From contig JAHDDE010000005.1 in assembly GCA_020629515.1 (NCBI GenBank), positions 62,001 to 126,000 on the forward strand: a DNA stretch of 64,000 nucleotides. Direction: 5' to 3'. The notes below the pieces were generated by a model. The model was not told the DNA's origin, ran no database searches, and saw nothing but the letters and a program-made list of their open reading frames with translations. This stretch comes from Saprospiraceae bacterium (GTDB lineage: Bacteria > Bacteroidota > Bacteroidia > Chitinophagales > Saprospiraceae). Shown here in pieces: positions 21,002 through 30,433 of the stretch. Numbering within the stretch: position 1 is the first letter of the stretch; the number at the start of each line of letters is the position of its first letter. Position numbers and translations under genes: made by a program.

Positions 21002-22459
21002 ATGGAAAGTGATAAAATAATTGCTAATAAGGAGTTGAATATTTGGGAAGCCCTACTTCCCGTTTTAGTCCTGGTGGTATTATTAGCCTATAATGTTTAT
21101 ATCTATGGAGATGATGCACTAAGTGGCACCAACCAATTCATTCTCTTACTAGGTGGTGCCGTTGCTGCAATAGTAGGTTTTTTAAATAAAGTAGGATATA
21201 AAACAATGTTAGAAGAAATTTCTAACAATTTTAAATCAACAACAGGAGCGATACTTATTTTACTTTTTGTTGGTGCACTATCAGGTACATGGCTCATTAG
21301 TGGTATTATACCCGCCATGATTTACTATGGGGTACAGATCTTGAATCCAAGTATATTTTTACCAGCTACAGTTGTAATCTGTGCTATAATATCATTAGCA
21401 ACTGGCAGCTCATGGAGTACTTCTGCCACTGTAGGTATCGCACTCATAGGCATTGGTAAAGCCATCGGGCTACCATTAGGTATGGTGGCCGGAGCAGTTT
21501 TATCAGGAGCCTATTTTGGCGATAAAATGTCCCCACTATCCGATACCACTAATTTGGCTCCTGCTATGGCCGGAGCAGAGTTGTTTGAGCATATCAGATA
21601 CATGGCTTTGACTACCGTTCCAACTATTGTCATTACGATTATCATTTTTACCATTTTAGGTATTACTCAAGGTATAAGTGGCAGCACTGATACTTCTGCT
21701 ATATTATCAGCTATAGATGACAGTTTTCATATATCACCGCTATTATTCTTAGTGCCTATCGCAGTCATAGTTATGATAACTCAAAAAGCTCCTCCTCTAG
21801 TTGCTCTCATGGCTGGCACCTTATTAGGAGCACTATTTGCTTTAATTTTTCAGCCTAATATAGTGGCCAGTATTGGAGGAGCTGAGACTCTAACTATGGA
21901 GTCGGGATATCGTGGTGTAATGAATGCCATGACGGTAGACTCGGCAATCGTTACTAATGACGCATCACTCAATGATCTCTTTTCTTCTGGAGGAATGAAA
22001 GGAATGTTAGGCACCATTTGGTTGATCATGTGCGCTATGGTGTTTGGTGGCGTAATGGACGCTATTGGAGCATTAGAAAAAATTAGTGCTGTATTACTCA
22101 ATATGGCTAATTCTGTTTTCGGATTGTTCGCAAGCACGGTAGCCAGCTGTCTCGCATTGAACGTGACCGCTTCGGATCAATATCTGGCCATAGTTGTCCC
22201 AGGCAAAATGTTTTCTAAGGCATATCAAGACAAAGGATTGCATCCGGTAAATTTAAGTAGAACGTTGGAAGACTCTGGCACAGTCACCTCTGTGTTGATT
22301 CCTTGGAATACTTGTGGTGCTTATCAAGCGGGTGTTCTTGGTGTTTCAACATTAGAATATTTTGTGTATGCCATATTTAACTATTTGAGTCCATTTATGA
22401 CATTGTTATATGCAGCATTACATTTCAAAATAAAATCTATCATCAAAGAGGAAAATTAA
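21002..22459 (+). CDS. nhaC: NhaC-family Na+/H+ antiporter
   Basis: Polytopic; 'TGSSWSTSATVGIALIGIGKAIGLPLGMVAGAVLSGAYFGDKMSPLSDTTNLAPAMAG' NhaC signature. Confidence 0.93.
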   Translation: MESDKIIANKELNIWEALLPVLVLVVLLAYNVYIYGDDALSGTNQFILLLGGAVAAIVGFLNKVGYKTMLEEISNNFKSTTGAILILLFVGALSGTWLISGIIPAMIYYGVQILNPSIFLPATVVICAIISLATGSSWSTSATVGIALIGIGKAIGLPLGMVAGAVLSGAYFGDKMSPLSDTTNLAPAMAGAELFEHIRYMALTTVPTIVITIIIFTILGITQGISGSTDTSAILSAIDDSFHISPLLFLVPIAVIVMITQKAPPLVALMAGTLLGALFALIFQPNIVASIGGAETLTMESGYRGVMNAMTVDSAIVTNDASLNDLFSSGGMKGMLGTIWLIMCAMVFGGVMDAIGALEKISAVLLNMANSVFGLFASTVASCLALNVTASDQYLAIVVPGKMFSKAYQDKGLHPVNLSRTLEDSGTVTSVLIPWNTCGAYQAGVLGVSTLEYFVYAIFNYLSPFMTLLYAALHFKIKSIIKEEN

Positions 22460-22583
22460 AATATATACTCATCTGATAATTAGCTGAGAGCATATAGTGA
22501 TGAATATTATACTTAATTTACATTAAGCTGACAATGATATCCAGCGAGATGATATCTAATTTGTGAGAACAATTTAGATCGAA

Positions 22584-22934
22584 ATGAACCTTATTTTCAA
22601 TGTTATTGTGCTTGTAAGCTCTTTAAACCTTACAAGTTCTTTATGGCCTATCGAAAAAAATTCTTTCATCAGCATAAATGACTACAATATAATCAGTACC
22701 TACCTATCCGAAGAAGAACAAGTCACTATCCAATTGAATTTGACTGAAGCATCACTGGTAGGCATAGAACTATATGATAAAAATGGCAAACTGCGTAAGA
22801 TTTGGAATCCTCAATTAACTGACAAAGGAATATACAAAACCCACCTGTCAGTTGCTGATATTGCTAATGGCACTTATCTTTTGAATGTGATAATTAATGA
22901 AGAATCCTTTCAACAAGCTGTATTTAAATACTAA
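22584..22934 (+). CDS. Small secreted protein with T9SS type-A-like C-terminal domain only
   Basis: Signal peptide-like N-terminus, then 'LTEASLVGIELYDKNGKLRKIWN...LSVADIANGTYLLNVIINEESFQQAVFKY', like a type-A sorting domain. Confidence 0.6.
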   Translation: MNLIFNVIVLVSSLNLTSSLWPIEKNSFISINDYNIISTYLSEEEQVTIQLNLTEASLVGIELYDKNGKLRKIWNPQLTDKGIYKTHLSVADIANGTYLLNVIINEESFQQAVFKY

Positions 22935-23094
22935 GGCTAATTACAATCACTATTGCCTCCTATAATAATTACAATTCAACGACTAAAATTGTCCCTATCC
23001 CAAAGGCCTGTTAGAATTTAAATTCAATTTCTATTTGAAAAGGATAAGACAATAACCTTATAAATAATCCAGTAGAGCAGGCCGTGAGATCAAA

Positions 23095-23131
23095 TAAAAA
23101 AGGCCATTTCCTCATACTGAGAAAATGACCT
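23095..23131 (-). terminator. Rho-independent terminator downstream of the 23159..24145 gene
   Basis: Minus strand AGGTCATTTTCTCAGTATGAGGAAATGGCCTTTTTA: inverted repeat followed by a T-run. Confidence 0.75.
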
Positions 23132-23158
23132 CTATACTAAATCAATTAATTATTCTGA

Positions 23159-24145
23159 TTATTTTCCTCCTTGGAGAAAGTCCTGGTATTCTGACAGGTC
23201 ATCCCATCTACCATCCGCACACATTTCGGCTTGTTTAGGCCAAGTCCCTGGATCAGCCAACTTATACCGTTTTCCAGCAGCATTCAGTATGTCCTGAATT
23301 TTATCAACTGAAGTCTGAGAAAGTTTTCGCCAAGTATTGATACCCGCATCTTTTAATAATCCTTCGATCTTAGGACCTATTCCTTCAACAGCTTTCAGAT
23401 CATCCTGTTTCCACTTTTTGATGGCTCCCAATTTGATCAACATTTTTTCCACTTTAGAGTCGGTCTCTCCATCTCCAACATGAGTTCTACCAGTATCCAA
23501 CTGCTTCTGCATAGCGATAAGATCCTCCCATTTTCCACCATTAGCTAATTTGGATTGGGCTGGCCAACTTGATGGATCTATAATTCTATATCTCTTAGGA
23601 TTTTCTTTGTCCAAGATTGCCCTGAGTGACTCAGGTGTCGAATTGGCTAACTCTTGCCAAGTGTTAACTCCATGCTTTTTGAGCACTTCATCCATCTTTG
23701 GACCTATACCTTCAACGACCTGTAGATTATCAGAGGTTAATACTGAATAAACATTTTTCTTGCCCGAAGATTTAGGAGTCTGTGGTGCAGGAGGAGTGAC
23801 TTTAGTCGTTCCACTATCGGATACCAATTTGTTGGCAGTCGTAGATGTCGAAGTTTTTGGTGTGTCCACTTTGACACTTTGGCCTCTTGACACAGTTTTG
23901 CTTTCTCGCATTTGACCTTTTAGCAGGGTCAATTCACTATTAAGAGAAGCACCTTTTGATCTACATTCACTTAATTCTGCTTCTAATCCAGATATTTTGG
24001 CTTTGAGTCTTGATATCTCTGCCTCAAGATCAGCTACCATACCTTTGAACTTACCCCATAATAACCACCCCGCTAATAAACCTAATAAGGCGCTTAATAA
24101 CCAAGGTAACAACCAAGGAAGAGTACATATATCGAATAATAACAT
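23159..24145 (-). CDS. Membrane-anchored coiled-coil protein with two helix-hairpin-helix modules
   Basis: TM 'LPWLLPWLLSALLGLLAGWLLWG', coiled coil, then two related modules 'LQVVEGIGPKMDEVLKKHGVNTWQELA...' and 'LKAVEGIGPKIEGLLKDAGINTWRKLS...'. Confidence 0.8.
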   Translation of the reverse strand: MLLFDICTLPWLLPWLLSALLGLLAGWLLWGKFKGMVADLEAEISRLKAKISGLEAELSECRSKGASLNSELTLLKGQMRESKTVSRGQSVKVDTPKTSTSTTANKLVSDSGTTKVTPPAPQTPKSSGKKNVYSVLTSDNLQVVEGIGPKMDEVLKKHGVNTWQELANSTPESLRAILDKENPKRYRIIDPSSWPAQSKLANGGKWEDLIAMQKQLDTGRTHVGDGETDSKVEKMLIKLGAIKKWKQDDLKAVEGIGPKIEGLLKDAGINTWRKLSQTSVDKIQDILNAAGKRYKLADPGTWPKQAEMCADGRWDDLSEYQDFLQGGK

Positions 24146-24166
24146 ATTTATTGAGTTTACTTTTTT

Positions 24167-24991
24167 TTAATTAATGATTTCTAATTCCGTTCTTCTATTT
24201 TTCGCTCTTCCGCTTTCTGTTGCGTTAGTTGCTACAGGTCGAGATTCTCCTTGAGAACTTACCAATACTTTAGCCGTGCTAACTCCTTTGGTAACGAGAT
24301 AATCCCGAATTATCTCAGCTCTTCTGAGACCCAAGGTTTGATTTGCACTTTCTCCTCCGACATTATCAGTATGTCCTGTTAACCTTACTCTTTCTCCTGA
24401 TGACTTCACTCTCTCTGCCACACTATCCAAGTAGGCTTCGACATCTCCATCGTCTAATTTGTTAGTTGAGTTAAAAGGGAAATAAATCAATGTACTGTTT
24501 GAAATTGCTGGTGCATTGCCATCAACAATTTGGAATCGAATTCTATCTGAGGAGACTCCTTCATTTAAGGCTCCCTGTCCTACAGTGATTTGTCGGGCAG
24601 TATTAATTCTACTTCCGTCCATCACTTTAGCAAACTCGGTCTTGACAGATTCTGCTCGACACAAGCCAAGATTATCATAATCACCATCATAATTCTCAGA
24701 TGGTCCATTAGTACCGATGATTCTCAATATCTGTCCATCCGACAATGAGGCGATAATAGAATCTCTAAGGGCAGCGAATCCGGTGCCAAAATGAGGTTCG
24801 CAATCACTTCTACCAAAGCAGATGGGGTCATCTGGGCAGTTAACTGTTTTAGCTACTGGGACAGGTGCGGCTTCTTCTACCACTACCTTCTCTGCGGGTT
24901 TTTCGCAGCAAGCGGCACAATAACATGTGCACATCCAATAACCGAGCAGTAACCACAAGATGAAAACAATAAATAGTCCTATGTTACGCAT
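24167..24991 (-). CDS. OmpA-family protein, apparently with two (one degenerate) OmpA-like domains
   Basis: C-terminal 'VRLTGHTDNVGGESANQTLGLRRAEIIRDYLVTKGV...GRAKNRRTELEI'; N-terminal TM/Cys-rich segment; upstream degenerate copy 'LRIIGTNGPSENYDGDYDNLGLCRAESVKTEFAK'. Confidence 0.88.
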   Translation of the reverse strand: MRNIGLFIVFILWLLLGYWMCTCYCAACCEKPAEKVVVEEAAPVPVAKTVNCPDDPICFGRSDCEPHFGTGFAALRDSIIASLSDGQILRIIGTNGPSENYDGDYDNLGLCRAESVKTEFAKVMDGSRINTARQITVGQGALNEGVSSDRIRFQIVDGNAPAISNSTLIYFPFNSTNKLDDGDVEAYLDSVAERVKSSGERVRLTGHTDNVGGESANQTLGLRRAEIIRDYLVTKGVSTAKVLVSSQGESRPVATNATESGRAKNRRTELEIIN

Positions 24992-25129
24992 TAGGAAAAG
25001 TTGGTTTTAGTTAATAAATGTTGATTAAATATATTAAAATATGTAGAAATTACTTCCATGGCAGATTAATTATGGTCAATTGGAGTATTTTAAAGGATAT
25101 ATACTGCTATTGAGACTCAATTCAAACGA

Positions 25130-26962
25130 TTGAGTAACACAATAAGCGTACTTTATACAGATATTTTTAAGGGTATGATTGTGTCATCGAGATTAATGAC
25201 CTGCTTTCGGTTGACGATTTTTTTTGTTTTAGGCATATATATGGGTGATGTCTTACAAATCACCTTTAACATGCTTATATCAACCGTAGTCGCGATTTCA
25301 TTTTTATGCATCATGATGGCCTATATACCCTCAATTATGAGGTCCTATGCTATTTCGTTTTCTCTATATTTTATTATTGCAATACTTGGTATCTCATGGT
25401 TTCATGTGTACAAAACCTTCCACCTTGGACCTATAGAGGGGCTTTCAGATAACTATAAAAATGTAAAAGCGATATTAGTCGTTAATAGTTATAGTAAGAC
25501 CTCTAATAAAATTAGCTTCAAGGCAAAACTTATTGCTTTAGAAAATGAAAGTATAAGAAGCCCAATAAATGTAGAGTGTTATATAGACTCTTCTGATTAC
25601 TTGATTTTACACCCTAAAGACACTATTCAAGCATTAATCAACCTCAATAAAAGCAGATCTCCAAAAAATAAGTATGCATTTGACTATGCACGATATTTAT
25701 CTTTTGAGCATGTGCATTACCAAGCATGGATATCAAAAATTGATAGAAAAATTATAAATCAAAATTACTCTTGGATAGAAAAAATATCGATTCAATTTCG
25801 CCAAAAAGCATTAGACATATTGAGCCAAAAGTTAAATGAAGACAGAAATGCAATTGCGGCGGCCATATTATTGGGAGACAGATCAAGATTAAACAAAGAT
25901 ATCCAAAAACAATTTGCCAATAGTGGGGCTATACATGTATTAGCAGTATCGGGGCTTCACGTAGGTATAGTCATTATGGTGCTATCCTGGTTACTAAAAT
26001 GGATGCCAAATGATCACCAGTTCTTGAGCAATGTTCGAAATTTGATCATACTGTTTTGTATAGCTCTTTATGCCCTTTTAACGGGTATGGCTCCACCTGT
26101 TATTAGGTCAACACTAATTTTTGCATTGTTAATTTCTGGTAAAATAATTAATCGTCAGAGCAATTCACTCAATCTACTTGCTGGAGCAGCACTTATAATG
26201 TTGCTATTCAACCCCTTTAATCTCTTCAAATTAAGTTTTCAATTATCATTTATTGCGGTGTCGAGTATACTTATCTTTTATCCTAAAATATCAAAATTAT
26301 ACCATCCTCATTTTTTAATTGATAAGTATATATGGAGCCTAATTGCCATGAGCATATCCGCACAGATACTTATTATCCCGATAAGTCTATTCTACTTTCA
26401 TCAGTTTCCTATATACTTCATTATCAGCAGCGTAGCGGTGATTATTCTGGCAACATTTCTGATACTATTGGGGGCAGGTGTGATTTTTTTATCCCTCTGG
26501 GGCATTAATATTCAATTGTTGGATAGTGCATTCAGCTGGGTAAGTCAATCTATGTTAGACATAACTTCAGAAGTTAACGCCTTACCCAATTCAGTGATCA
26601 AGGTGATGTGGTACTCGTCACCTCATTTTGTCCTTTTATTTATGGCGATTATTAGTATCAGCGTATTCCTCTATAAGAAGTCTGTACATCAAATTTATTT
26701 CTCATTATCCTGCATAATTTCTTTTTTAACACTTTCTGTTTTTACGCTATTTAACCAAAAGTCTCAGGTGACTTTTTCGGATTATGAAAAAGATGAAAAA
26801 ATATCAGATGTGATTATTGGACAACGTGCTTATCAAATTCATGATAAAGTGCTCACAGATCAAAAAACACTATTTATTACTAAAGATTTCAGGCATGCCC
26901 ATGGTGTAAAAGAGGTCATAACTGATCGTGATGCCTTGTTAAAAATAATTGCTAAAAAATGA
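25130..26962 (+). CDS. comEC: ComEC/Rec2 family DNA-uptake channel
   Basis: 'AAAILLGDRSRLNKDIQKQFANSGAIHVLAVSGLHVGIVI' and 'LTGMAPPVIRSTLIFALL' Competence-domain motifs; polytopic. No metallo-beta-lactamase motifs seen at the C-terminus. Confidence 0.92.
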   Translation: MSNTISVLYTDIFKGMIVSSRLMTCFRLTIFFVLGIYMGDVLQITFNMLISTVVAISFLCIMMAYIPSIMRSYAISFSLYFIIAILGISWFHVYKTFHLGPIEGLSDNYKNVKAILVVNSYSKTSNKISFKAKLIALENESIRSPINVECYIDSSDYLILHPKDTIQALINLNKSRSPKNKYAFDYARYLSFEHVHYQAWISKIDRKIINQNYSWIEKISIQFRQKALDILSQKLNEDRNAIAAAILLGDRSRLNKDIQKQFANSGAIHVLAVSGLHVGIVIMVLSWLLKWMPNDHQFLSNVRNLIILFCIALYALLTGMAPPVIRSTLIFALLISGKIINRQSNSLNLLAGAALIMLLFNPFNLFKLSFQLSFIAVSSILIFYPKISKLYHPHFLIDKYIWSLIAMSISAQILIIPISLFYFHQFPIYFIISSVAVIILATFLILLGAGVIFLSLWGINIQLLDSAFSWVSQSMLDITSEVNALPNSVIKVMWYSSPHFVLLFMAIISISVFLYKKSVHQIYFSLSCIISFLTLSVFTLFNQKSQVTFSDYEKDEKISDVIIGQRAYQIHDKVLTDQKTLFITKDFRHAHGVKEVITDRDALLKIIAKK

Positions 26963-28092
26963 TAGAACCCACAGATATAGTTGAGGACTTCAGACTGACT
27001 CCAAAAGAAAGAAGATCCACCATAATATTGATTAGCATTATTATCATGCTAATTTCTGCCTATACAATAATGGATTACTTCTATCACCCAAAAATTGAAT
27101 TATCTCCAAATCATATAAATTACATAGAAGAAATAGTCGAAAATAAAGTCAATGAAGAAAATATAGCAACAGAAAAAAACTATAAGCTTGAGAAATTTGA
27201 TCCAAACACTATAAGTCTCGAAAATCTACTTTACATGGGTATAGATCCCTATCCAGCGAAATCTATGATTAATTATAGATCGAAAGGGGGGATTTTTAAA
27301 AATAAAAGCGATTTGAAAAAAATCTACGGAGTAGACGCTACACTATTCAATAAACTATCCCCTTACATTACGATATCTCCTAAAAGAATTGAAAGACCTA
27401 CGAGTAACAAACTGAACAATCAAGAAAAAAAATCATTTGTCCTCAGGGTGTTCGATCCGAATAAAGTAACTTATGAGGAGCTTCAGACGATGGGATTACC
27501 AAAGTATTTTGCCCAGAACTTAACGAACTATGTCGCTAAGGGAGGAATAATAAGACGTACGGAAGAGTTAAAAAAAATTTATGGTCTTAGCGACACCTTG
27601 TACAGTCAGTTGATACCATACATCCAGATCGATCAAGATACCTTCACTAATGAATTGATAAACAATGTTAAAATCGAGGATTCTTTGTATACCTTGAATA
27701 TTAACTCTGCTAATATTGAGGAGCTCATCAAATTAAAAGGAATAGGACCTAAAAGAGCTGAACTAATCACAAAGTATAGGAACAACTTGGGGGGATTCTA
27801 TGACATAAATCAATTGAAAGAAGTCTGGTCTATAGACCAAGAGGTATTTGATCAGTTTAGTGGAATGATATATGTCGATAGCACGTACAGGATAATGAAA
27901 ATAAAAGAAATGTCATTCAAGGAAATATTAAGTCATAAATATTTTGATTATCAAACAACCAAGTTGATTAAAAATTATTTTGACAAGCACGACCAAAAAT
28001 CTCAGCTTGACGACTTTATTCGATTAACACCAATTGATTCTACTCAGCTTAACCGAATAATACCCTATTTAAAGATGAAAGCATCAATGTAA
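26959..28092 (+). CDS. Membrane-anchored helix-hairpin-helix protein (ComEA-like repeats)
   Basis: One TM near the N-terminus and about four HhH-like modules, e.g. 'LNINSANIEELIKLKGIGPKRAELITKYRNNLGGFYDINQLKEV'; ATGA overlap with comEC. Confidence 0.85.
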   Translation: MIEPTDIVEDFRLTPKERRSTIILISIIIMLISAYTIMDYFYHPKIELSPNHINYIEEIVENKVNEENIATEKNYKLEKFDPNTISLENLLYMGIDPYPAKSMINYRSKGGIFKNKSDLKKIYGVDATLFNKLSPYITISPKRIERPTSNKLNNQEKKSFVLRVFDPNKVTYEELQTMGLPKYFAQNLTNYVAKGGIIRRTEELKKIYGLSDTLYSQLIPYIQIDQDTFTNELINNVKIEDSLYTLNINSANIEELIKLKGIGPKRAELITKYRNNLGGFYDINQLKEVWSIDQEVFDQFSGMIYVDSTYRIMKIKEMSFKEILSHKYFDYQTTKLIKNYFDKHDQKSQLDDFIRLTPIDSTQLNRIIPYLKMKASM

Positions 28093-28152
28093 TACAACAT
28101 AATCACTCGTTATAGTCTTTATAATTCATAATTTGCGTTTGTATTATAGATA

Positions 28153-29955
28153 GTGAAAGAATTAAGATATCTCAATAAGTTTTTAATCAAATATAAATGG
28201 AGACTTCTCCTTGGTGTCCTCTTTGTGGTCGCTCAGAACTTCTTCCGACTGCTTGTGCCACCTCAGTTCAGAAAAGCCCTCGATTTAGCTGCCACATGTT
28301 TAGCAGAATACAGAACTGCAGACACCTCTGAAGAACAAGCCACAATCATATCATATATCAAAATCAACCTTTTCGAATATGCCATTTGGGTTATAGGGTT
28401 TGCCATAATAATGGGCATTTTCATGTATATGATGAGAAAGACAATTATAGTCGTCTCAAGACTCATAGAATATGATCTTCGAAAAATAATATTCCATCAT
28501 TATGAGCAATTAGATTCAGATTTTTACAAAAGAAATTCAACTGGTGACATGATGTCACGTATTACTGAAGACGTTTCGAAAGTAAGAATGTATTTAGGTC
28601 CGGGATTGCTGTACTGCGTGAATCTGGTCACCCTATTTGTTCTGGCGATATACTATATGTACAATGTCAGTAGCACATTGACTTTTTATGCACTTATTCC
28701 ACTACCTATCCTGTCATTATCTATCTACTTAGTGAGTAATGTTATTAACAAGAGAAGTGAAATAATTCAACGACAATTGGCAAAATTAACTACCATAGCC
28801 CAAGAAGTTTATTCGGGGATTCGTGTAGTAAAGTCATATTCCAAAGAGAAGCAATTCATTGATTTTTTTGCTTCGGAAGGAGAAGAGTATAAATCCAATT
28901 CGATGGCATTAGCTAAAGTTAATGCCTTATTCTATCCATTGATGCTTCTTTTGGTATCCACCAGTATACTATTAGTGCTCAACATCGGGGGGCAAGAAGT
29001 AGCTAAAGGCAATATCACATACGGAAACATTGCAGAATTTATCATTTATGTCAACATGCTGACCTGGCCTTTCACTGCGGTAGGATGGATTGTATCCATC
29101 GTACAACAAGCTGAAGCTTCACAAGGCAGAATCAATGAATTTTTAAGTACCCAACCAAAAATCATATCAACTTCAACAGCACCTCTAAATATTCAGGGTA
29201 AGATTGAATTTAATAACGTTAACTATACCTACTCTGACTCGGGTACGCATGCCCTTAAAAATGTAAGTTTCAAAGTTGAAGAAGGAGAAAAATTAGGTAT
29301 CATAGGAAAAACCGCATCAGGTAAATCAACGATAGCCAATTTACTCTTGAGAATGAGCGATATCCAAGAAGGGCAGATATTAATAGATGGAAAATCTATA
29401 GATGAGATTGACGTATTCCAATTAAGACAAAAAATAGGGTATGTTCCCCAAGATCCATTTCTATTTAGTGATTCCATATTTAAGAATGTGGCTTTTGGTA
29501 AAGCCGATGCGACTGATAGCGAAATAAAAGAAATTGCTAAAAATGCCGCTGTTTACGAAGATATCATGACGCTTCCAGAACAATTTGAGACAGTTATAGG
29601 TGAACGAGGAGTAACTTTATCAGGGGGGCAAAAGCAGCGAATTTCATTAGCCAGAGCACTTATCAAAAAACCAGAGATTATAATATTAGACGATTGTCTA
29701 AGTGCAGTAGACACAACAACAGAACAAATCATACTCTCCTACTTAGATAATGTCTTAAAAAATAAAACTGCACTAATAATAACTCATAGAATTTATAGGC
29801 ATCTGAATTTTGATCGAGTTATCGTTTTAGATGATGGTAAGATCATAGAACAAGGCACTCCTAAAGAACTAACACAATTGAAGGGTTATTATTGGGAAAT
29901 ATTAAACAAACAGCTCTATGAAGAAAAAAGCTCGGATGTAAGTAAAGTACTTTAA
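28153..29955 (+). CDS. ABC transporter, fused permease/ATPase (MsbA/MDR-like exporter)
   Basis: 'GIIGKTASGKSTIANLLLRM' Walker A, 'LSGGQKQRISLARAL' signature, 'IIILDDCLSAVD' Walker B; N-terminal six-TM region. Confidence 0.95.
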   Translation: MKELRYLNKFLIKYKWRLLLGVLFVVAQNFFRLLVPPQFRKALDLAATCLAEYRTADTSEEQATIISYIKINLFEYAIWVIGFAIIMGIFMYMMRKTIIVVSRLIEYDLRKIIFHHYEQLDSDFYKRNSTGDMMSRITEDVSKVRMYLGPGLLYCVNLVTLFVLAIYYMYNVSSTLTFYALIPLPILSLSIYLVSNVINKRSEIIQRQLAKLTTIAQEVYSGIRVVKSYSKEKQFIDFFASEGEEYKSNSMALAKVNALFYPLMLLLVSTSILLVLNIGGQEVAKGNITYGNIAEFIIYVNMLTWPFTAVGWIVSIVQQAEASQGRINEFLSTQPKIISTSTAPLNIQGKIEFNNVNYTYSDSGTHALKNVSFKVEEGEKLGIIGKTASGKSTIANLLLRMSDIQEGQILIDGKSIDEIDVFQLRQKIGYVPQDPFLFSDSIFKNVAFGKADATDSEIKEIAKNAAVYEDIMTLPEQFETVIGERGVTLSGGQKQRISLARALIKKPEIIILDDCLSAVDTTTEQIILSYLDNVLKNKTALIITHRIYRHLNFDRVIVLDDGKIIEQGTPKELTQLKGYYWEILNKQLYEEKSSDVSKVL

Positions 29956-30005
29956 GTTTTTTATATTTACTAAGTATAATCTTGATATAATTAAAATCAG
30001 AGATA

Positions 30006-30407
30006 GTGGAAAATGAATTCAGTCAAGGCGCAGAAAGTGTATACTCGAATAAAGTAAGAGCTGGAAAAAGAAGAACTTACTTTTTTGATGTAAGACAGAC
30101 AAAAGGAGAAGATTACTACATCACATTGACAGAAAGTACTCGAAAATTTAATGGTAACGGATATACCCGCCATAAGATTTTTCTTTACAAAGAAGACTTC
30201 AACAGATTTCTTGAAGGATTGCAAGGGGCGGTAGATCATGTCAAAACTGAGCTGATGCCAGAATATGACTACGAACAGTTTGATCGACGACAAGAAGAGT
30301 GGGAACAACAAAAAGCATTGGAAGCTCAGCAAGAGAATACTGACAGTGCTGTAGAGAATGAAAACACTGATAAAAGTATTGAGTCAGAAGAAGATATTTC
30401 TTGGTAG
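30006..30407 (+). CDS. DUF3276/PUR-family DNA/RNA-binding protein
   Basis: 'SNKVRAGKRRTYFFDVRQTKGEDYYITLTESTRKFNGNGYTRHKIFLYKEDFNRFLEGL' family pattern; GTG start. Confidence 0.88.
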   Translation: MENEFSQGAESVYSNKVRAGKRRTYFFDVRQTKGEDYYITLTESTRKFNGNGYTRHKIFLYKEDFNRFLEGLQGAVDHVKTELMPEYDYEQFDRRQEEWEQQKALEAQQENTDSAVENENTDKSIESEEDISW

Positions 30408-30418
30408 AATATCTTCTT
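30388..30418 (+). terminator. Stem-loop between convergent genes, possible bidirectional terminator
   Basis: Perfect 11-bp inverted repeat AAGAAGATATT/AATATCTTCTT with 9-nt loop, spanning the stop codon of the DUF3276 gene; no strong T-run. Confidence 0.45.
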
Positions 30419-30433
30419 GCTCTAAATTATTTT

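Noticed and set aside
21103-22137. Minus-strand ORFs in nhaC
   Set aside because: Ser/Pro-rich shadow ORFs of a membrane-protein gene.
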